This document shows positions 36,940 through 47,468 of a stretch of 64,000 bases of DNA, in pieces. The notes under the pieces were generated by a model. That model was not told the origin of the DNA. It saw only the letters and a list, made by a program, of their open reading frames with translations, and did no database searches. How positions within the stretch are numbered: position 1 is the stretch's first letter; each line of letters begins with the position of its first letter. Location of the stretch: contig NZ_CP141799.1 in assembly GCF_035621475.1 (NCBI RefSeq), positions 3,398,501 through 3,462,500 on the forward strand, in the 5' to 3' direction. Both the position numbers and the translations under genes were made by a program. This DNA is from Pseudomonas paeninsulae (GTDB lineage: Bacteria; Pseudomonadota; Gammaproteobacteria; Pseudomonadales; Pseudomonadaceae).

Positions 36940-37725
36940 TCAGTCATTTAGCAGAGGTTCCGGCACCACCAGATGATAACTCTGGAGCAAGGCGTCCAGC
37001 TGCCCATTACGATTCAGCTCCAGCAGCAACCCGGCGAAAGTCTCTGGCATCAACGGGGATTGCACACGGAACAACGCATGGTGCTGGTAATACTGATCGA
37101 CCCGCTGCGATACCAGCAACGCCTTACTGCGCTTGGGGTGACGACTCTGGTAGTTCTGCAGGTAAGAGCGGGTAATCACTGCAATATCGGCCCGATCACG
37201 TATCAGCATCAGCAGGTTGCTGTCATGTGAGTAGGTCAGCACCGCAGCAAAGTTCTCACGGAGGAATTGCTGATTCGCATTGAAGCCGGCGAAGCCATAG
37301 TGATAGCCACTGTATAGCGCCAGCCGCTTACCCTTGAGCTGAGCGAAATAGCCCTGGTCGCGTCCCGGCTCGGCGAGTGCGACATAGACTTCAGCATCTT
37401 CGATATGCAGATCCAGTGCGGTATGCGCCGTATTCTGCCAACCCCACCCCGGCGACTCGAACAGAATCAGATCGAAGCGGCCACTTTCCAGATCGCGGTA
37501 ACGGCGGGCCACCGAGGTTGGCACCAGACTGAACCGATAGGTGCTCTGCAAACCATTCAGGGCCGCCAACAATTCCGGCAGCACACCTCTGGGCGCGGCG
37601 CTTTCCGGCTTAATCACGTAAGGAGGGAAATGGTAGGCGCCAACCCGCACCTGCTCGGCGGCCAGCACCGGCCAGGCGATCAACAGACACAACGCAGTCA
37701 GCAGCCCCCGGAATAGCACACGCAA
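36940..37725 (-). CDS. Periplasmic solute-binding protein (SBP_bac_3 type), copy A
   Basis: A 261-aa paralogue of the preceding gene: signal peptide (RVLFRGLLTALCLLIAWPVLAAEQ), then VRVGAYHFPPYVIKPESAAPRGVLPELLAALN, LILFESPGWGWQNTAHTALDL and TYSHDSNLLMLIRDRADIAVITRSYL. The start is uncertain: TTG at 37725 after GAGG at seven bases is chosen; GTG at 37719 is an alternative. Upstream (first) gene of the tandem pair, with a 72-bp gap. Ligand unknown. Confidence 0.78.
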   Translation of the reverse strand: MRVLFRGLLTALCLLIAWPVLAAEQVRVGAYHFPPYVIKPESAAPRGVLPELLAALNGLQSTYRFSLVPTSVARRYRDLESGRFDLILFESPGWGWQNTAHTALDLHIEDAEVYVALAEPGRDQGYFAQLKGKRLALYSGYHYGFAGFNANQQFLRENFAAVLTYSHDSNLLMLIRDRADIAVITRSYLQNYQSRHPKRSKALLVSQRVDQYYQHHALFRVQSPLMPETFAGLLLELNRNGQLDALLQSYHLVVPEPLLND

Positions 37726-37837
37726 ATCACACACCTCGAAAGCGACACCAGGCCGCGAGCGGCTCCTTGTGTCAGCTGGGCGGATATTCCCTAACCGCTG
37801 CAGTAGTGCCAAAAGGCCATTGTCAGCTATTGAACGC

Positions 37838-38461
37838 TCAAACCTCTTTGAGTACCAGCGAAAGCGCCTCTTCGGCCAGTTGATCCAGGCTCATCGGTCC
37901 TTCAGGACGGAACCAGGTAGTGGTCCAACTCAAGGCACCGGTGAGGAAACGTCGGAGGATGAAGGGATCGGCCTTGAAGTATCCCTCTGCCTGGGCCTCG
38001 CTCAGGACGTCCAGCCACAGCTGCTCATAGGTATCGCGCAATTCGAGGATAAATTGCTGGCTGGGCTCCGAGAGCGAACGCCATTCGTAGACCAACACCG
38101 CCATGGCCTCGCCGGTGCCGCCCATGATCGACTGCAGTTCGCAGCGGATCAGCGCCAGCACGCGCTCACGCAAGTTGCTCGCCTCGGCCAACGAAGCCTG
38201 CATCAAGGCGGTGTTGTAGCGAATGGTTTCCTCCATCACCGAGCGCAGGATCTCGTCCTTGCTCTTGAAGTGATGAAAGATGCTGCCCGATTGGATACCC
38301 ACCGCGCTGGCCAGGTCGCGCACCGTGGTGCGTTCGTAACCCTTGCTGCGAAACAGGTGCGCCGCGGTCTGCAGCAGTTTGCCGCGGGCGCTGTCCGGAT
38401 CGGTGATCTGCCCACGGGTCATCAGGTCCCGCATCACCGCCTGAGCTTGTTGGTCATCCAC
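37838..38461 (-). CDS. atuR: TetR family repressor AtuR
   Basis: A 207-aa TetR-type regulator: HTH at ~25-70 (KLLQTAAHLFRSKGYERTTVRDLASAVGIQSGSIFHHFKSKDEIL), then a helical ligand domain. It is divergent from atuA in the arrangement known for the acyclic terpene utilisation cluster of P. aeruginosa, where AtuR represses the operon until a terpene metabolite is present. Two matching inverted-repeat operators lie in the shared gap. It starts with GTG at 38461 after GGAGAG. Confidence 0.9.
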   Translation of the reverse strand: MDDQQAQAVMRDLMTRGQITDPDSARGKLLQTAAHLFRSKGYERTTVRDLASAVGIQSGSIFHHFKSKDEILRSVMEETIRYNTALMQASLAEASNLRERVLALIRCELQSIMGGTGEAMAVLVYEWRSLSEPSQQFILELRDTYEQLWLDVLSEAQAEGYFKADPFILRRFLTGALSWTTTWFRPEGPMSLDQLAEEALSLVLKEV

Positions 38462-38567
38462 GCTTAATACTCTCCAGCCTTCTATATGACTTGGACAAAA
38501 CGGCCATTTTCCGGCTATTTGCCCAAGTGTTTGTCGTTATTGGTGAAATTTATGCTGCGCGGGCCAC

Positions 38568-38583
38568 CCAAGCAAGCGCTTGG
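38568..38583. promoter_or_regulatory. AtuR operator, site 1
   Basis: CCAAGCAAGCGCTTGG, an imperfect palindrome with 6-bp arms CCAAGC/GCTTGG. It is the same sequence as site 2 read on the opposite strand. 107 bp upstream of the atuR start. Confidence 0.75.
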
Positions 38584-38624
38584 CCGCACTTTGCTTGATA
38601 AATATCGACCCCGGGGCTTTTCAA

Positions 38625-38640
38625 CCAAGCGCTTGCTTGG
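38625..38640. promoter_or_regulatory. AtuR operator, site 2
   Basis: CCAAGCGCTTGCTTGG, the exact reverse complement of site 1, extended by A and T to 18 bp. Centre-to-centre distance is 57 bp, and it lies 41 bp before the atuA start. Confidence 0.75.
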
Positions 38641-38681
38641 TAGCCTTCAATTCACCTTATTCATGTGTTGCGGATCCTCCA

Positions 38682-40469
38682 ATGACTAAAACCGTACGCA
38701 TCGGCTGCGCCTCCGCCTTCTGGGGCGACACCTGCACCGCCGCCGCCCAGCTGGTAAAGGGCAGCGAACTGGATTATCTGGTGTTCGATTACCTGGCCGA
38801 AGTGACCATGTCGATCATGGCCGGAGCGCGAATGAAGCAGCCGGATGCCGGCTACGCCAGCGACTTCGTGGAAACCCTCGCGCCGCTGCTGGCCGACATC
38901 GCGCAGAACAACATCCGCGTGATCAGCAATGCCGGCGGGGTCAACCCCAGCGCCTGCGCCGCCGCCCTGGCTGCGGCCTGCGAACAGGCTGGGGTGAATC
39001 TGAAGATTGCCGTGCTGCATGGCGACAACCTGCAACCCAAGCTCGGCGAACTGGGCAAGGCCGGCACCGTGGAAATGTTCAGCGGCGCGCCGTTGCCGCC
39101 CTTCTGCGTCTCGGTCAACGCTTACCTCGGTGCACCGGGCATAGTCGAGGCCTTGAAGCTCGGTGCGGATATCGTCATCACCGGCCGCGTGGTCGACAGT
39201 GCGGTGGTCAGCGCGGCGCTGGTGCATGAGTTCGGCTGGGCCTGGAGCGATTACGACCAACTGGCCCAGGCCGCGCTGGCCGGGCACATCATCGAATGCG
39301 GCGCGCAGTGCACCGGCGGCAACTTCACCGACTGGCAAAGCGTGCCGGACTACGAGCACATCGGTTTTCCCGTGGTGGAAGTGGCAGCCGATGGCAGCTT
39401 TGTCGTGACCAAGCCGCAGGGTTCCGGCGGCTTGGTCACGCCTTTTACCGTCGGCGAGCAGATGCTCTACGAGATTGGCGACCCGCGTGCCTATTACCTG
39501 CCCGATGTGCTGTGCGATTTCACCCAGGTCACCCTGGCTCAGGTTGGCAAAGACCGGGTCGAACTCAAAGGTGCGCGCGGCCTGCCGCCCACCGCGCAAT
39601 ACAAGGTCAGCGCCACTTACCCGGATGGTTTCCGCTGCACCGCCAGCTGCCTGATGGCCGGCATCGATGCTCTGAAGAAAGCCCAGCGGGTTAGCCAGGC
39701 GATTATCAACAAGACCGCAGAGCTGTTCGCCGAGCGCGGCTGGGGTCCCTACAGGGAAGTCAGCATCGAACTGCTGGGTTCCGAGGCCACTTACGGCGCT
39801 CACGGCCAGAGGCAAGACAGCCGCGAAATCGTGATCAAGATCGCCGTGCGCCACGCCAAGAAAGAAGCCTTGGTGTTGTTCTCCCGCGAGATCGCCCAGG
39901 CCGCCACCGGCATGGCGCCTGGCCTGACCGGCATAGTCGGCGGCCGCCCCACGGTGTACCCGGTGATTCGCCTGTTCAGCTTCCTCGCCGACAAGAACGC
40001 CTGCGCGCTGGAAGTGGAGATAAACGGTGAACGTACAGCGGTGGCCATGCCGCAGATCACGACACTGGATCGCACACAGATCGCCAGCGATATCGCCGCC
40101 CCGACCCCAGCCGGCCAGGCCGACACCCGCGTGCCGCTAATCAAGCTGGCCGTGGCGCGCTCTGGCGACAAGGGCACTCACAGCAATATCGGCATCATGG
40201 CCAGAAAGCCCGAATACTTGGCCTGGATCGCCGCTGCGCTGAGCGAGGGTGCCGTGGCCGAATGGATGCAACACACGCTGGACCCGCAAACCGGCAAGGT
40301 GACTCGCTGGTACCTGCCCGGCAGCCATAGCCTGAACTTCCTGCTGGAAAACGCCCTGGGCGGCGGCGGCATCGCCAGCTTGCGCATCGACCCGCAAGGC
40401 AAGGCCTTTGCCCAGCAGCTGCTGGAATTCCCGGTGCCGGTGCCCAAAGCATTGGCCGATTCACTGTAA
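38682..40469 (+). CDS. atuA: Acyclic terpene utilisation protein AtuA
   Basis: A 595-aa protein of the DUF1446/AtuA family, cytosolic, required for growth on citronellol/geraniol in P. aeruginosa; its reaction is not firmly known. It begins [15 protein letters not shown], with conserved [15 protein letters not shown] and [14 protein letters not shown], and a second C-terminal domain (~480-590) starting near [22 protein letters not shown]. First gene of the operon. The start at 38682 lies 41 bp beyond operator 2 and is favoured over a start at 38580 that would run through it. The gap to atuB holds hairpin repeats. Confidence 0.92.
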   Translation: MTKTVRIGCASAFWGDTCTAAAQLVKGSELDYLVFDYLAEVTMSIMAGARMKQPDAGYASDFVETLAPLLADIAQNNIRVISNAGGVNPSACAAALAAACEQAGVNLKIAVLHGDNLQPKLGELGKAGTVEMFSGAPLPPFCVSVNAYLGAPGIVEALKLGADIVITGRVVDSAVVSAALVHEFGWAWSDYDQLAQAALAGHIIECGAQCTGGNFTDWQSVPDYEHIGFPVVEVAADGSFVVTKPQGSGGLVTPFTVGEQMLYEIGDPRAYYLPDVLCDFTQVTLAQVGKDRVELKGARGLPPTAQYKVSATYPDGFRCTASCLMAGIDALKKAQRVSQAIINKTAELFAERGWGPYREVSIELLGSEATYGAHGQRQDSREIVIKIAVRHAKKEALVLFSREIAQAATGMAPGLTGIVGGRPTVYPVIRLFSFLADKNACALEVEINGERTAVAMPQITTLDRTQIASDIAAPTPAGQADTRVPLIKLAVARSGDKGTHSNIGIMARKPEYLAWIAAALSEGAVAEWMQHTLDPQTGKVTRWYLPGSHSLNFLLENALGGGGIASLRIDPQGKAFAQQLLEFPVPVPKALADSL

Positions 40470-40477
40470 TTCGGAAT

Positions 40478-40547
40478 GCATCCCGCGACGCTCAGCGTCG
40501 CATGGGACACAGAGCAAGAGCGGTTCCCACGCAGAGCATGGGAACCA
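40478..40547. repeat. Hairpin repeat between atuA and atuB
   Basis: Two hairpins: GCGACGC-TCA-GCGTCGC (40485-40501) and GGTTCCCA/TGGGAACC (40522-40546). The second belongs to the same 'GTTCCCACGC' family as the atuD-atuE element. Confidence 0.8.
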
Positions 40548-40565
40548 TCGGCAAGAGGATGAGCA

Positions 40566-41435
40566 ATGACCTACAACTCCGTGTACAAACCCGGCCTGTT
40601 CAGCGGCCAGAGCATCATGGTCACCGGCGGCGGCAGCGGCATCGGCCGTTGCACCGCCCATGAACTGGCCCACCTGGGTGCCCATGTGGTGCTGGTCGGG
40701 CGCAAGCTGGAAAAACTCGAAGCCACCTGCGCTGAAATCGGCGAAGACGGCGGCAGCTCCAGCTTGCAGGTCTGCGACATCCGTGACGAGGAAGCGGTTA
40801 AGGCCATGGTCAAAACCGTGGTGGCCGAACGCGGACAGATCCATCACCTGGTCAACAATGCCGGCGGCCAGTTTCCCGCGCCGCTGATCGGCATCAACCA
40901 GAAAGGCTTCGAGACCGTGGTGCGCACCAACCTGGTCGGCGGTTTCCTGATCGCCAAGGAAGTGTTCCTGCAAAGCATGAGCAAACACGGTGGCAGCATC
41001 GTCAACATGCTCGCCGACATGTGGGGCGGCATGCCCGGCATGGGCCACTCGGGCGCGGCGCGCGCCGGTATGGAGAATTTCACCAAGACCGCCGCTGTCG
41101 AGTGGGGCCACGCCGGGGTGCGGGTCAATGCCGTGGCACCGGGCTGGATCGCCTCCAGCGGCATGGACACCTACCCCGAGTCGATGAAGAGCATGATCCG
41201 CTCGCTCAAAGATCACGTGCCGCTGCAACGCATCGGCAGCGAATCGGAAGTGGCATCCGCCATCGTCTTTCTGCTGACCCCGGGTGCCAACTTTATCAGC
41301 GGCAATACCATCCGCATCGACGGGGCCGCCAGCCAGGGCAGCCGCGCCTGGACCTTGGGCAAGGCGAAGAACAGCGTCGCCTACGACGGTTTCCATCGGG
41401 CCTATGTCCCCGATGTACTCAAAGGCGAGGAGTAA
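40566..41435 (+). CDS. atuB: SDR family oxidoreductase AtuB
   Basis: A 289-aa SDR with Rossmann motif TGGGSGIG (residues ~21-28) and NNAG near 97. In place of the classical YxxxK, the active site reads GHSGAARAGMENFTK, giving HxxxR. The same replacement is seen in peroxisomal trans-2-enoyl-CoA reductases, so AtuB may reduce an enoyl-CoA rather than oxidise an alcohol. In the literature AtuB is tentatively a citronellol/citronellal dehydrogenase. Ribosome site AGAGGAT seven bases before ATG. The stop is followed after 5 bp by atuC. Confidence 0.9.
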   Translation: MTYNSVYKPGLFSGQSIMVTGGGSGIGRCTAHELAHLGAHVVLVGRKLEKLEATCAEIGEDGGSSSLQVCDIRDEEAVKAMVKTVVAERGQIHHLVNNAGGQFPAPLIGINQKGFETVVRTNLVGGFLIAKEVFLQSMSKHGGSIVNMLADMWGGMPGMGHSGAARAGMENFTKTAAVEWGHAGVRVNAVAPGWIASSGMDTYPESMKSMIRSLKDHVPLQRIGSESEVASAIVFLLTPGANFISGNTIRIDGAASQGSRAWTLGKAKNSVAYDGFHRAYVPDVLKGEE

Positions 41436-41440
41436 CTCCT

Positions 41441-43057
41441 ATGCCGGTTATCCAGTCCGACATCGACGTGCATGGCGAAGACTTCGCCAACAACCGTGAA
41501 GCCATGCTCGCCGCCGTGGCGAGCTTTCGCGAGATCGAACAGAACTGCCTGAACAAGGCTGCTGAAGCCAAGGCCAAGTTCGAAAACCGCGGCCAGTTAC
41601 TGCCGCGCGAACGCCTGAACCTGTTACTCGACCCCGGCGCGCCGTTTCTCGAACTGTGCTCGCTGGCCGGCTACAAGCTGCACGATGACAAGGACGGCAG
41701 CCAGGCCGGCGGCGGGATTATCTCCGGCATCGGCTATATCGCCGGGGTGCGCTGCCTGATCAGCGCCAGCAACAGCGCGATCAAGGGCGGCACCATCAGC
41801 CCCAGCGGACTGAAGAAGACCCTGCGCCTGCAGCAGATCGCCTTCGAGAACAAACTGCCAGTGGTGGCGCTGACCGAAAGCGGCGGCGCCAACCTCAACT
41901 ACGCCGCCGACATCTTCGTCGAGGGCGCGCGCGGATTCGCCAACCAGGCGCGCATGTCGGCCATGGGCCTGCCGCAGATCACCGTGGTGCACGGCTCCAG
42001 CACCGCTGGCGGGGCCTACCAGCCGGGGTTGTCAGATTATGTGGTGGTGGTGCGTGGCAAGGCCAAGATGTTCCTCGCCGGCCCGCCGCTGCTGAAAGCC
42101 GCGACCGGCGAGATCGCCACCGATGAACAACTGGGCGGCGCCGAGATGCACGCCCAGGTCGCCGGCACCGCCGAATACCTGGCGGAAAACGACGCCGACG
42201 GCGTGCGCATCGCCCGCGAAATTCTCGCCATGCTGCCGTGGAACGCCCAGCTGCCGGCGCGGACGCTGAAGAGCTACCGCGAACCGCTGTACCCGGTCGA
42301 CGAACTGCTCGGCCTGGTGCCAGCCGATGCGAAGAAGCCCTACGACGTACGCGAAATCATCGCCCGCATCGCCGATGGCTCGGCGTTTCTCGACTTCAAG
42401 AACGAGTTCGATAACCAGACCGTCTGCGGCCATCTGCAGATCGAAGGCCAACCCTGCGGCTTTATCGGTAACAACGGCCCGATCACCCCGCAAGGCGCGG
42501 CCAAGGCGGCGCAATTTATCCAACTGTGCGAGCAGAGCAACACGCCAATCCTGTTCTTTCACAACACCACCGGTTTTATGGTCGGCACCGAGGCCGAACA
42601 GCAGGGCGTGATCAAGCACGGCTCGAAAATGATCCAGGCCGTGGCCAACGCCACGGTGCCCAAACTGACCATAGTGGTCGGCGGTTCCTACGGCGCCGGC
42701 AACTACGCCATGTGCGGCCGCGGTCTGGACCCGCGCTTTATCTTCGCCTGGCCCAACAGCAAGACCGCTGTCATGGGCGGCGCCCAGGCCGGCAAGGTGC
42801 TGCGCATCGTCACCGAGGACAAGCACGCCAAGCTAGGCAAGCAGGCCGATCCGCAGATGCTCGACATGCTCGAACAGGTCACCGCGCAGAAACTCGACAG
42901 CCAATCCACCGCGCTGTACGGCACCGCCAGCCTGTGGGATGACGGCCTGATTGACCCACGCGACACGCGCAAGCTGCTCGGCTACCTGCTGGATATTTGC
43001 GCCGAGGCCGCGGTGCGGCCACTGAAATCCAACAGCTTTGGCGTTGCGAGATTCTGA
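41441..43057 (+). CDS. atuC: Geranyl-CoA carboxylase carboxyltransferase (beta) subunit AtuC
   Basis: A 538-aa acyl-CoA carboxyltransferase with two crotonase-like domains. N-half motifs are LLPRERLNLLLDPG and VVALTESGGANLNY; C-half motifs are GFIGNNGPITPQGAAKAAQFI, FHNTTGFMVGTEAEQQG and GGSYGAGNYAMCGRG. With AtuF it carboxylates the gamma-methyl of cis-geranyl-CoA. Order in the cluster separates it from methylcrotonyl-CoA carboxylase (LiuB). Start ATG at 41441, with the GAGGAG site overlapping the atuB end; the longer frame is a shadow of atuB. Confidence 0.93.
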   Translation: MPVIQSDIDVHGEDFANNREAMLAAVASFREIEQNCLNKAAEAKAKFENRGQLLPRERLNLLLDPGAPFLELCSLAGYKLHDDKDGSQAGGGIISGIGYIAGVRCLISASNSAIKGGTISPSGLKKTLRLQQIAFENKLPVVALTESGGANLNYAADIFVEGARGFANQARMSAMGLPQITVVHGSSTAGGAYQPGLSDYVVVVRGKAKMFLAGPPLLKAATGEIATDEQLGGAEMHAQVAGTAEYLAENDADGVRIAREILAMLPWNAQLPARTLKSYREPLYPVDELLGLVPADAKKPYDVREIIARIADGSAFLDFKNEFDNQTVCGHLQIEGQPCGFIGNNGPITPQGAAKAAQFIQLCEQSNTPILFFHNTTGFMVGTEAEQQGVIKHGSKMIQAVANATVPKLTIVVGGSYGAGNYAMCGRGLDPRFIFAWPNSKTAVMGGAQAGKVLRIVTEDKHAKLGKQADPQMLDMLEQVTAQKLDSQSTALYGTASLWDDGLIDPRDTRKLLGYLLDICAEAAVRPLKSNSFGVARF

Positions 43058-43068
43058 ATCCATACACC

Positions 43069-43117
43069 GTAGGCGGGTGAAACCCGCCACATGATTGGCG
43101 GGTTTCACCCGCCCTAC
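43069..43117. repeat. Hairpin repeat between atuC and atuD
   Basis: A long stem with arms GGCGGGTGAAACCCGCCA and TGGCGGGTTTCACCCG, closed by GTAGG/CCTAC. Each arm is itself nearly palindromic. Confidence 0.85.
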
Positions 43118-43147
43118 CGAGCCCAGTCGATACGGAGAACTATAAAA

Positions 43148-44308
43148 ATGATCTTTACCCAGGAACACGAAGAGCTGCGTCGCACGGTGCGTAATTTTGT
43201 CGAGAGGGAAATCAATCCGCATGTCGAGCAGTGGGAAAAGGACGGCCGCTTCCCGATCCACGACATCTTCAAGAAAGCCGGCGACCTCGGCCTACTGGGT
43301 ATCTCCAAGCCGGAAAAATTCGGCGGTATGGGCCTGGACTACAGCTACTCGATCGTCGCCGCCGAAGAGTTCGGCACCATCATCTGCGGCGGCATCCCCA
43401 TGTCCATCGGCGTGCAGACCGACATGTGCACCCCGGCTCTGGCGCGCTTCGGCTCCGACGAGCTGCGTGACGAGTTTCTGCGCCCGGCCATCAGCGGCGA
43501 AATGGTCGGCTGTATCGGCGTCTCCGAAGTTGGCGCCGGTTCCGATGTGGCAGGACTGAAAACCACCGCCAAGAAAGACGGCGACGACTATGTGATCAAC
43601 GGCAGCAAGATGTGGATCACCAACTCGCCATCCGCCGACTTTATCTGCCTGCTGGCCAACACCTCGGACGACAAGCCACACGTTAACAAGTCACTGATCA
43701 TGGTGCCGATGAACACCCCAGGCATCAGCGTCAGCCCGCACCTGGACAAGCTCGGTATGCGCAGCTCGGAGACCGCCCAGGTGTTCTTCGACGATGTGCG
43801 CGTCCCGCAGCGCTATCGCATCGGCCACGAAGGCGCCGGTTTCATGATGCAGATGCTGCAGTTCCAGGAAGAACGCCTGTTCGGCGCGGCCAACATGATC
43901 AAGGGCCTGGAGCATTGCATCGACGCCACCATCGACTACTGCAAGGAGCGCAAGACCTTCGGCAACGCGCTGATCGACAACCAGGTCATCCACTTCCGCA
44001 TGGCCGAGTTGCAGACCGAAGTCGAATGCCTGCGCGCCCTGGTCTACCAGGCCACCGAGCAATATATCCGCGGCAAGGACGTGACCAACCTGGCCTCGAT
44101 GGCCAAGCTCAAGGCCGGCCGCCTGGGTCGTGAAGTCACCGACAGCTGCCTGCAGTACTGGGGCGGGATGGGCTACATGTGGGACAACCCGGTTGCCCGC
44201 GCCTACCGCGACGTGCGTCTGGTCTCCATTGGCGGCGGTGCCGACGAAATCATGCTGGGCATCATCTGCAAGTTGATGGGCATCCTGCCCGGCAAGAAAA
44301 AAGCCTGA
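43148..44308 (+). CDS. atuD: Citronellyl-CoA dehydrogenase AtuD
   Basis: A 386-aa FAD acyl-CoA dehydrogenase that forms geranyl-CoA from citronellyl-CoA in the terpene route. Family motifs are CIGVSEVGAGSDVAGLKTTA (FAD/substrate, near 130), the KMWITNS segment and the C-terminal YWGGMGYMWDNPVARAYRDVRLVSIGGGADEIM. The start at 43148 follows ACGGAGAACTATAAAA; the longer reading begins inside the hairpin repeat. Normal length. Confidence 0.93.
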   Translation: MIFTQEHEELRRTVRNFVEREINPHVEQWEKDGRFPIHDIFKKAGDLGLLGISKPEKFGGMGLDYSYSIVAAEEFGTIICGGIPMSIGVQTDMCTPALARFGSDELRDEFLRPAISGEMVGCIGVSEVGAGSDVAGLKTTAKKDGDDYVINGSKMWITNSPSADFICLLANTSDDKPHVNKSLIMVPMNTPGISVSPHLDKLGMRSSETAQVFFDDVRVPQRYRIGHEGAGFMMQMLQFQEERLFGAANMIKGLEHCIDATIDYCKERKTFGNALIDNQVIHFRMAELQTEVECLRALVYQATEQYIRGKDVTNLASMAKLKAGRLGREVTDSCLQYWGGMGYMWDNPVARAYRDVRLVSIGGGADEIMLGIICKLMGILPGKKKA

Positions 44309-44312
44309 AGTC

Positions 44313-44416
44313 GTCGAGGGTTCCCACGCTCGGCGTGGGAACCCATAACGGGACGCTCCGCGTCCCAGCGACGCAGAGCGCTGCAAAGCACATTCCCACG
44401 CAGAGCGTAGGAACGA
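44313..44416. repeat. Hairpin repeat between atuD and atuE
   Basis: A perfect 12-bp stem GGGTTCCCACGC-TCG-GCGTGGGAACCC (44318-44344), then GGGACGC-TCC-GCGTCCC (44350-44366), and a third related block ATTCCCACGCAGAGCGTAGG. Confidence 0.88.
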
Positions 44417-44432
44417 TCACGAGGAGCCGGTG

Positions 44433-45233
44433 ATGGCTGAACTACCAAACACGGAAACCCTGTTGCTGGAACGGGCCGAGGGCGTGCTGCACGTCACCCT
44501 CAACCGCCCGGACAGTCGCAATGCCATGAGCCTGGCCATGGTCGGCGAGCTGCGCGCGGTGCTGGCCGCCGTGCGCGATGACCTGAGCGTGCGCGCCATC
44601 GTGCTGCGCGGCGCCGGCGGGCATTTCTGTGCCGGCGGGGATATCAAGGACATGGCCAGTGCTCGCGCTACCGGGGCTGACGCCTACCGCGCCCTGAACC
44701 GCGCCTTCGGCAGCCTGCTGGAAGAAGCACAACACACTCCCCAGGTGCTGATTGCCGTACTGGAAGGCGCAGTGCTCGGCGGCGGCTTCGGCCTGGCCTG
44801 CGTCTCGGATATTGCCATCTGCCACCAAGATGCCAAGTTCGGCCTGCCGGAAACCACCCTGGGTATTCTGCCCGCACAGATCGCGCCTTTTGTGGTTAAA
44901 CGCATCGGCTTGACCCAGACCCGGCGCCTGGCGCTGACCGCCGCCCGCTTCAATGGCAGCGAAGCCGAGCGTCTGGGCCTGGTGCACTTCAGCGAGGGCT
45001 GCGCAGATGCCATTGAGGCCCGCCTGCAGCAGTCTCTGAGCCAGGTACGTAACTGCGCACCGCAGGCCAATGCCGCAACCAAGGCCCTGCTGCTAGCCAG
45101 CGAAACGGAAAACCTCGGCGGTCTGCTCGACCACGCCGCCGGCCAGTTCGCCGCGGCGGTAACCGGTGCTGAAGGAATCGAGGGCACCATGGCCTTTGTG
45201 CAAAAACGCGCGCCGAAATGGGCCGCTGAATAA
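44433..45233 (+). CDS. atuE: Isohexenylglutaconyl-CoA hydratase AtuE
   Basis: A 266-aa crotonase-fold hydratase. Oxyanion-hole motifs are GHFCAGGDIKDM (near residue 67) and EGAVLGGGFGLACVSDIA (near 110), with PETTLGILPAQIAPF. In the atu route AtuE adds water to the carboxylated geranyl-CoA product. Start ATG 44433 has GAGGAG six bases before; GTG 44430 is a close alternative. The C terminus includes the family segment GIEGTMAFVQKRAPKW. Confidence 0.92.
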   Translation: MAELPNTETLLLERAEGVLHVTLNRPDSRNAMSLAMVGELRAVLAAVRDDLSVRAIVLRGAGGHFCAGGDIKDMASARATGADAYRALNRAFGSLLEEAQHTPQVLIAVLEGAVLGGGFGLACVSDIAICHQDAKFGLPETTLGILPAQIAPFVVKRIGLTQTRRLALTAARFNGSEAERLGLVHFSEGCADAIEARLQQSLSQVRNCAPQANAATKALLLASETENLGGLLDHAAGQFAAAVTGAEGIEGTMAFVQKRAPKWAAE

Positions 45234-45237
45234 CCCT

Positions 45238-45311
45238 GTGGGAGGGGCTTTAGCCGCGACGGGCATTGTTGTCTCGCGGCTAAAGCGGATCGCCGCCCGG
45301 CCCCCCCACAC
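45238..45311. repeat. Hairpin repeat between atuE and atuF
   Basis: An inner perfect 13-bp stem GCTTTAGCCGCGA/TCGCGGCTAAAGC, and an outer weak stem GTGGGAGGGG/CCCCCCCAC. A typical Pseudomonas REP pattern. Confidence 0.85.
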
Positions 45312-45352
45312 ACAATCTGATCGCCACACTTACAAGCAGCAGGAGCACACAG

Positions 45353-47341
<1,989 letters not shown>

Positions 47342-47351
47342 TGGCAGAGAC

Positions 47352-47426
47352 GTAGGATGGGTTGAGCAAAGCGATACCCATCGGCACGCAACATTGGTGG
47401 GTATCGCTACGCTCAACCCATCCTAC
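47352..47426. repeat. Hairpin repeat between atuF and atuG
   Basis: Arms GTAGGATGGGTTGAGC with AGCGATACCCA pair with TGGGTATCGCT and GCTCAACCCATCCTAC, a stem of about 27 bp with one small bulge and a ~20-nt loop. A known style of Pseudomonas intergenic repeat. Confidence 0.88.
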
Positions 47427-47468
47427 AAAAGCGACCATACGAATAACAACAGATCACGGAGCGGCCCT

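Noticed and set aside
38782..40469. Frameshift or decay in atuA
   Set aside because: The frame is open over 595 codons with both conserved domains intact.
40470..40565. Hairpin arrays considered as a CRISPR array
   Set aside because: Repeats are palindromic, irregularly spaced and of different families; no uniform spacers and no cas genes.
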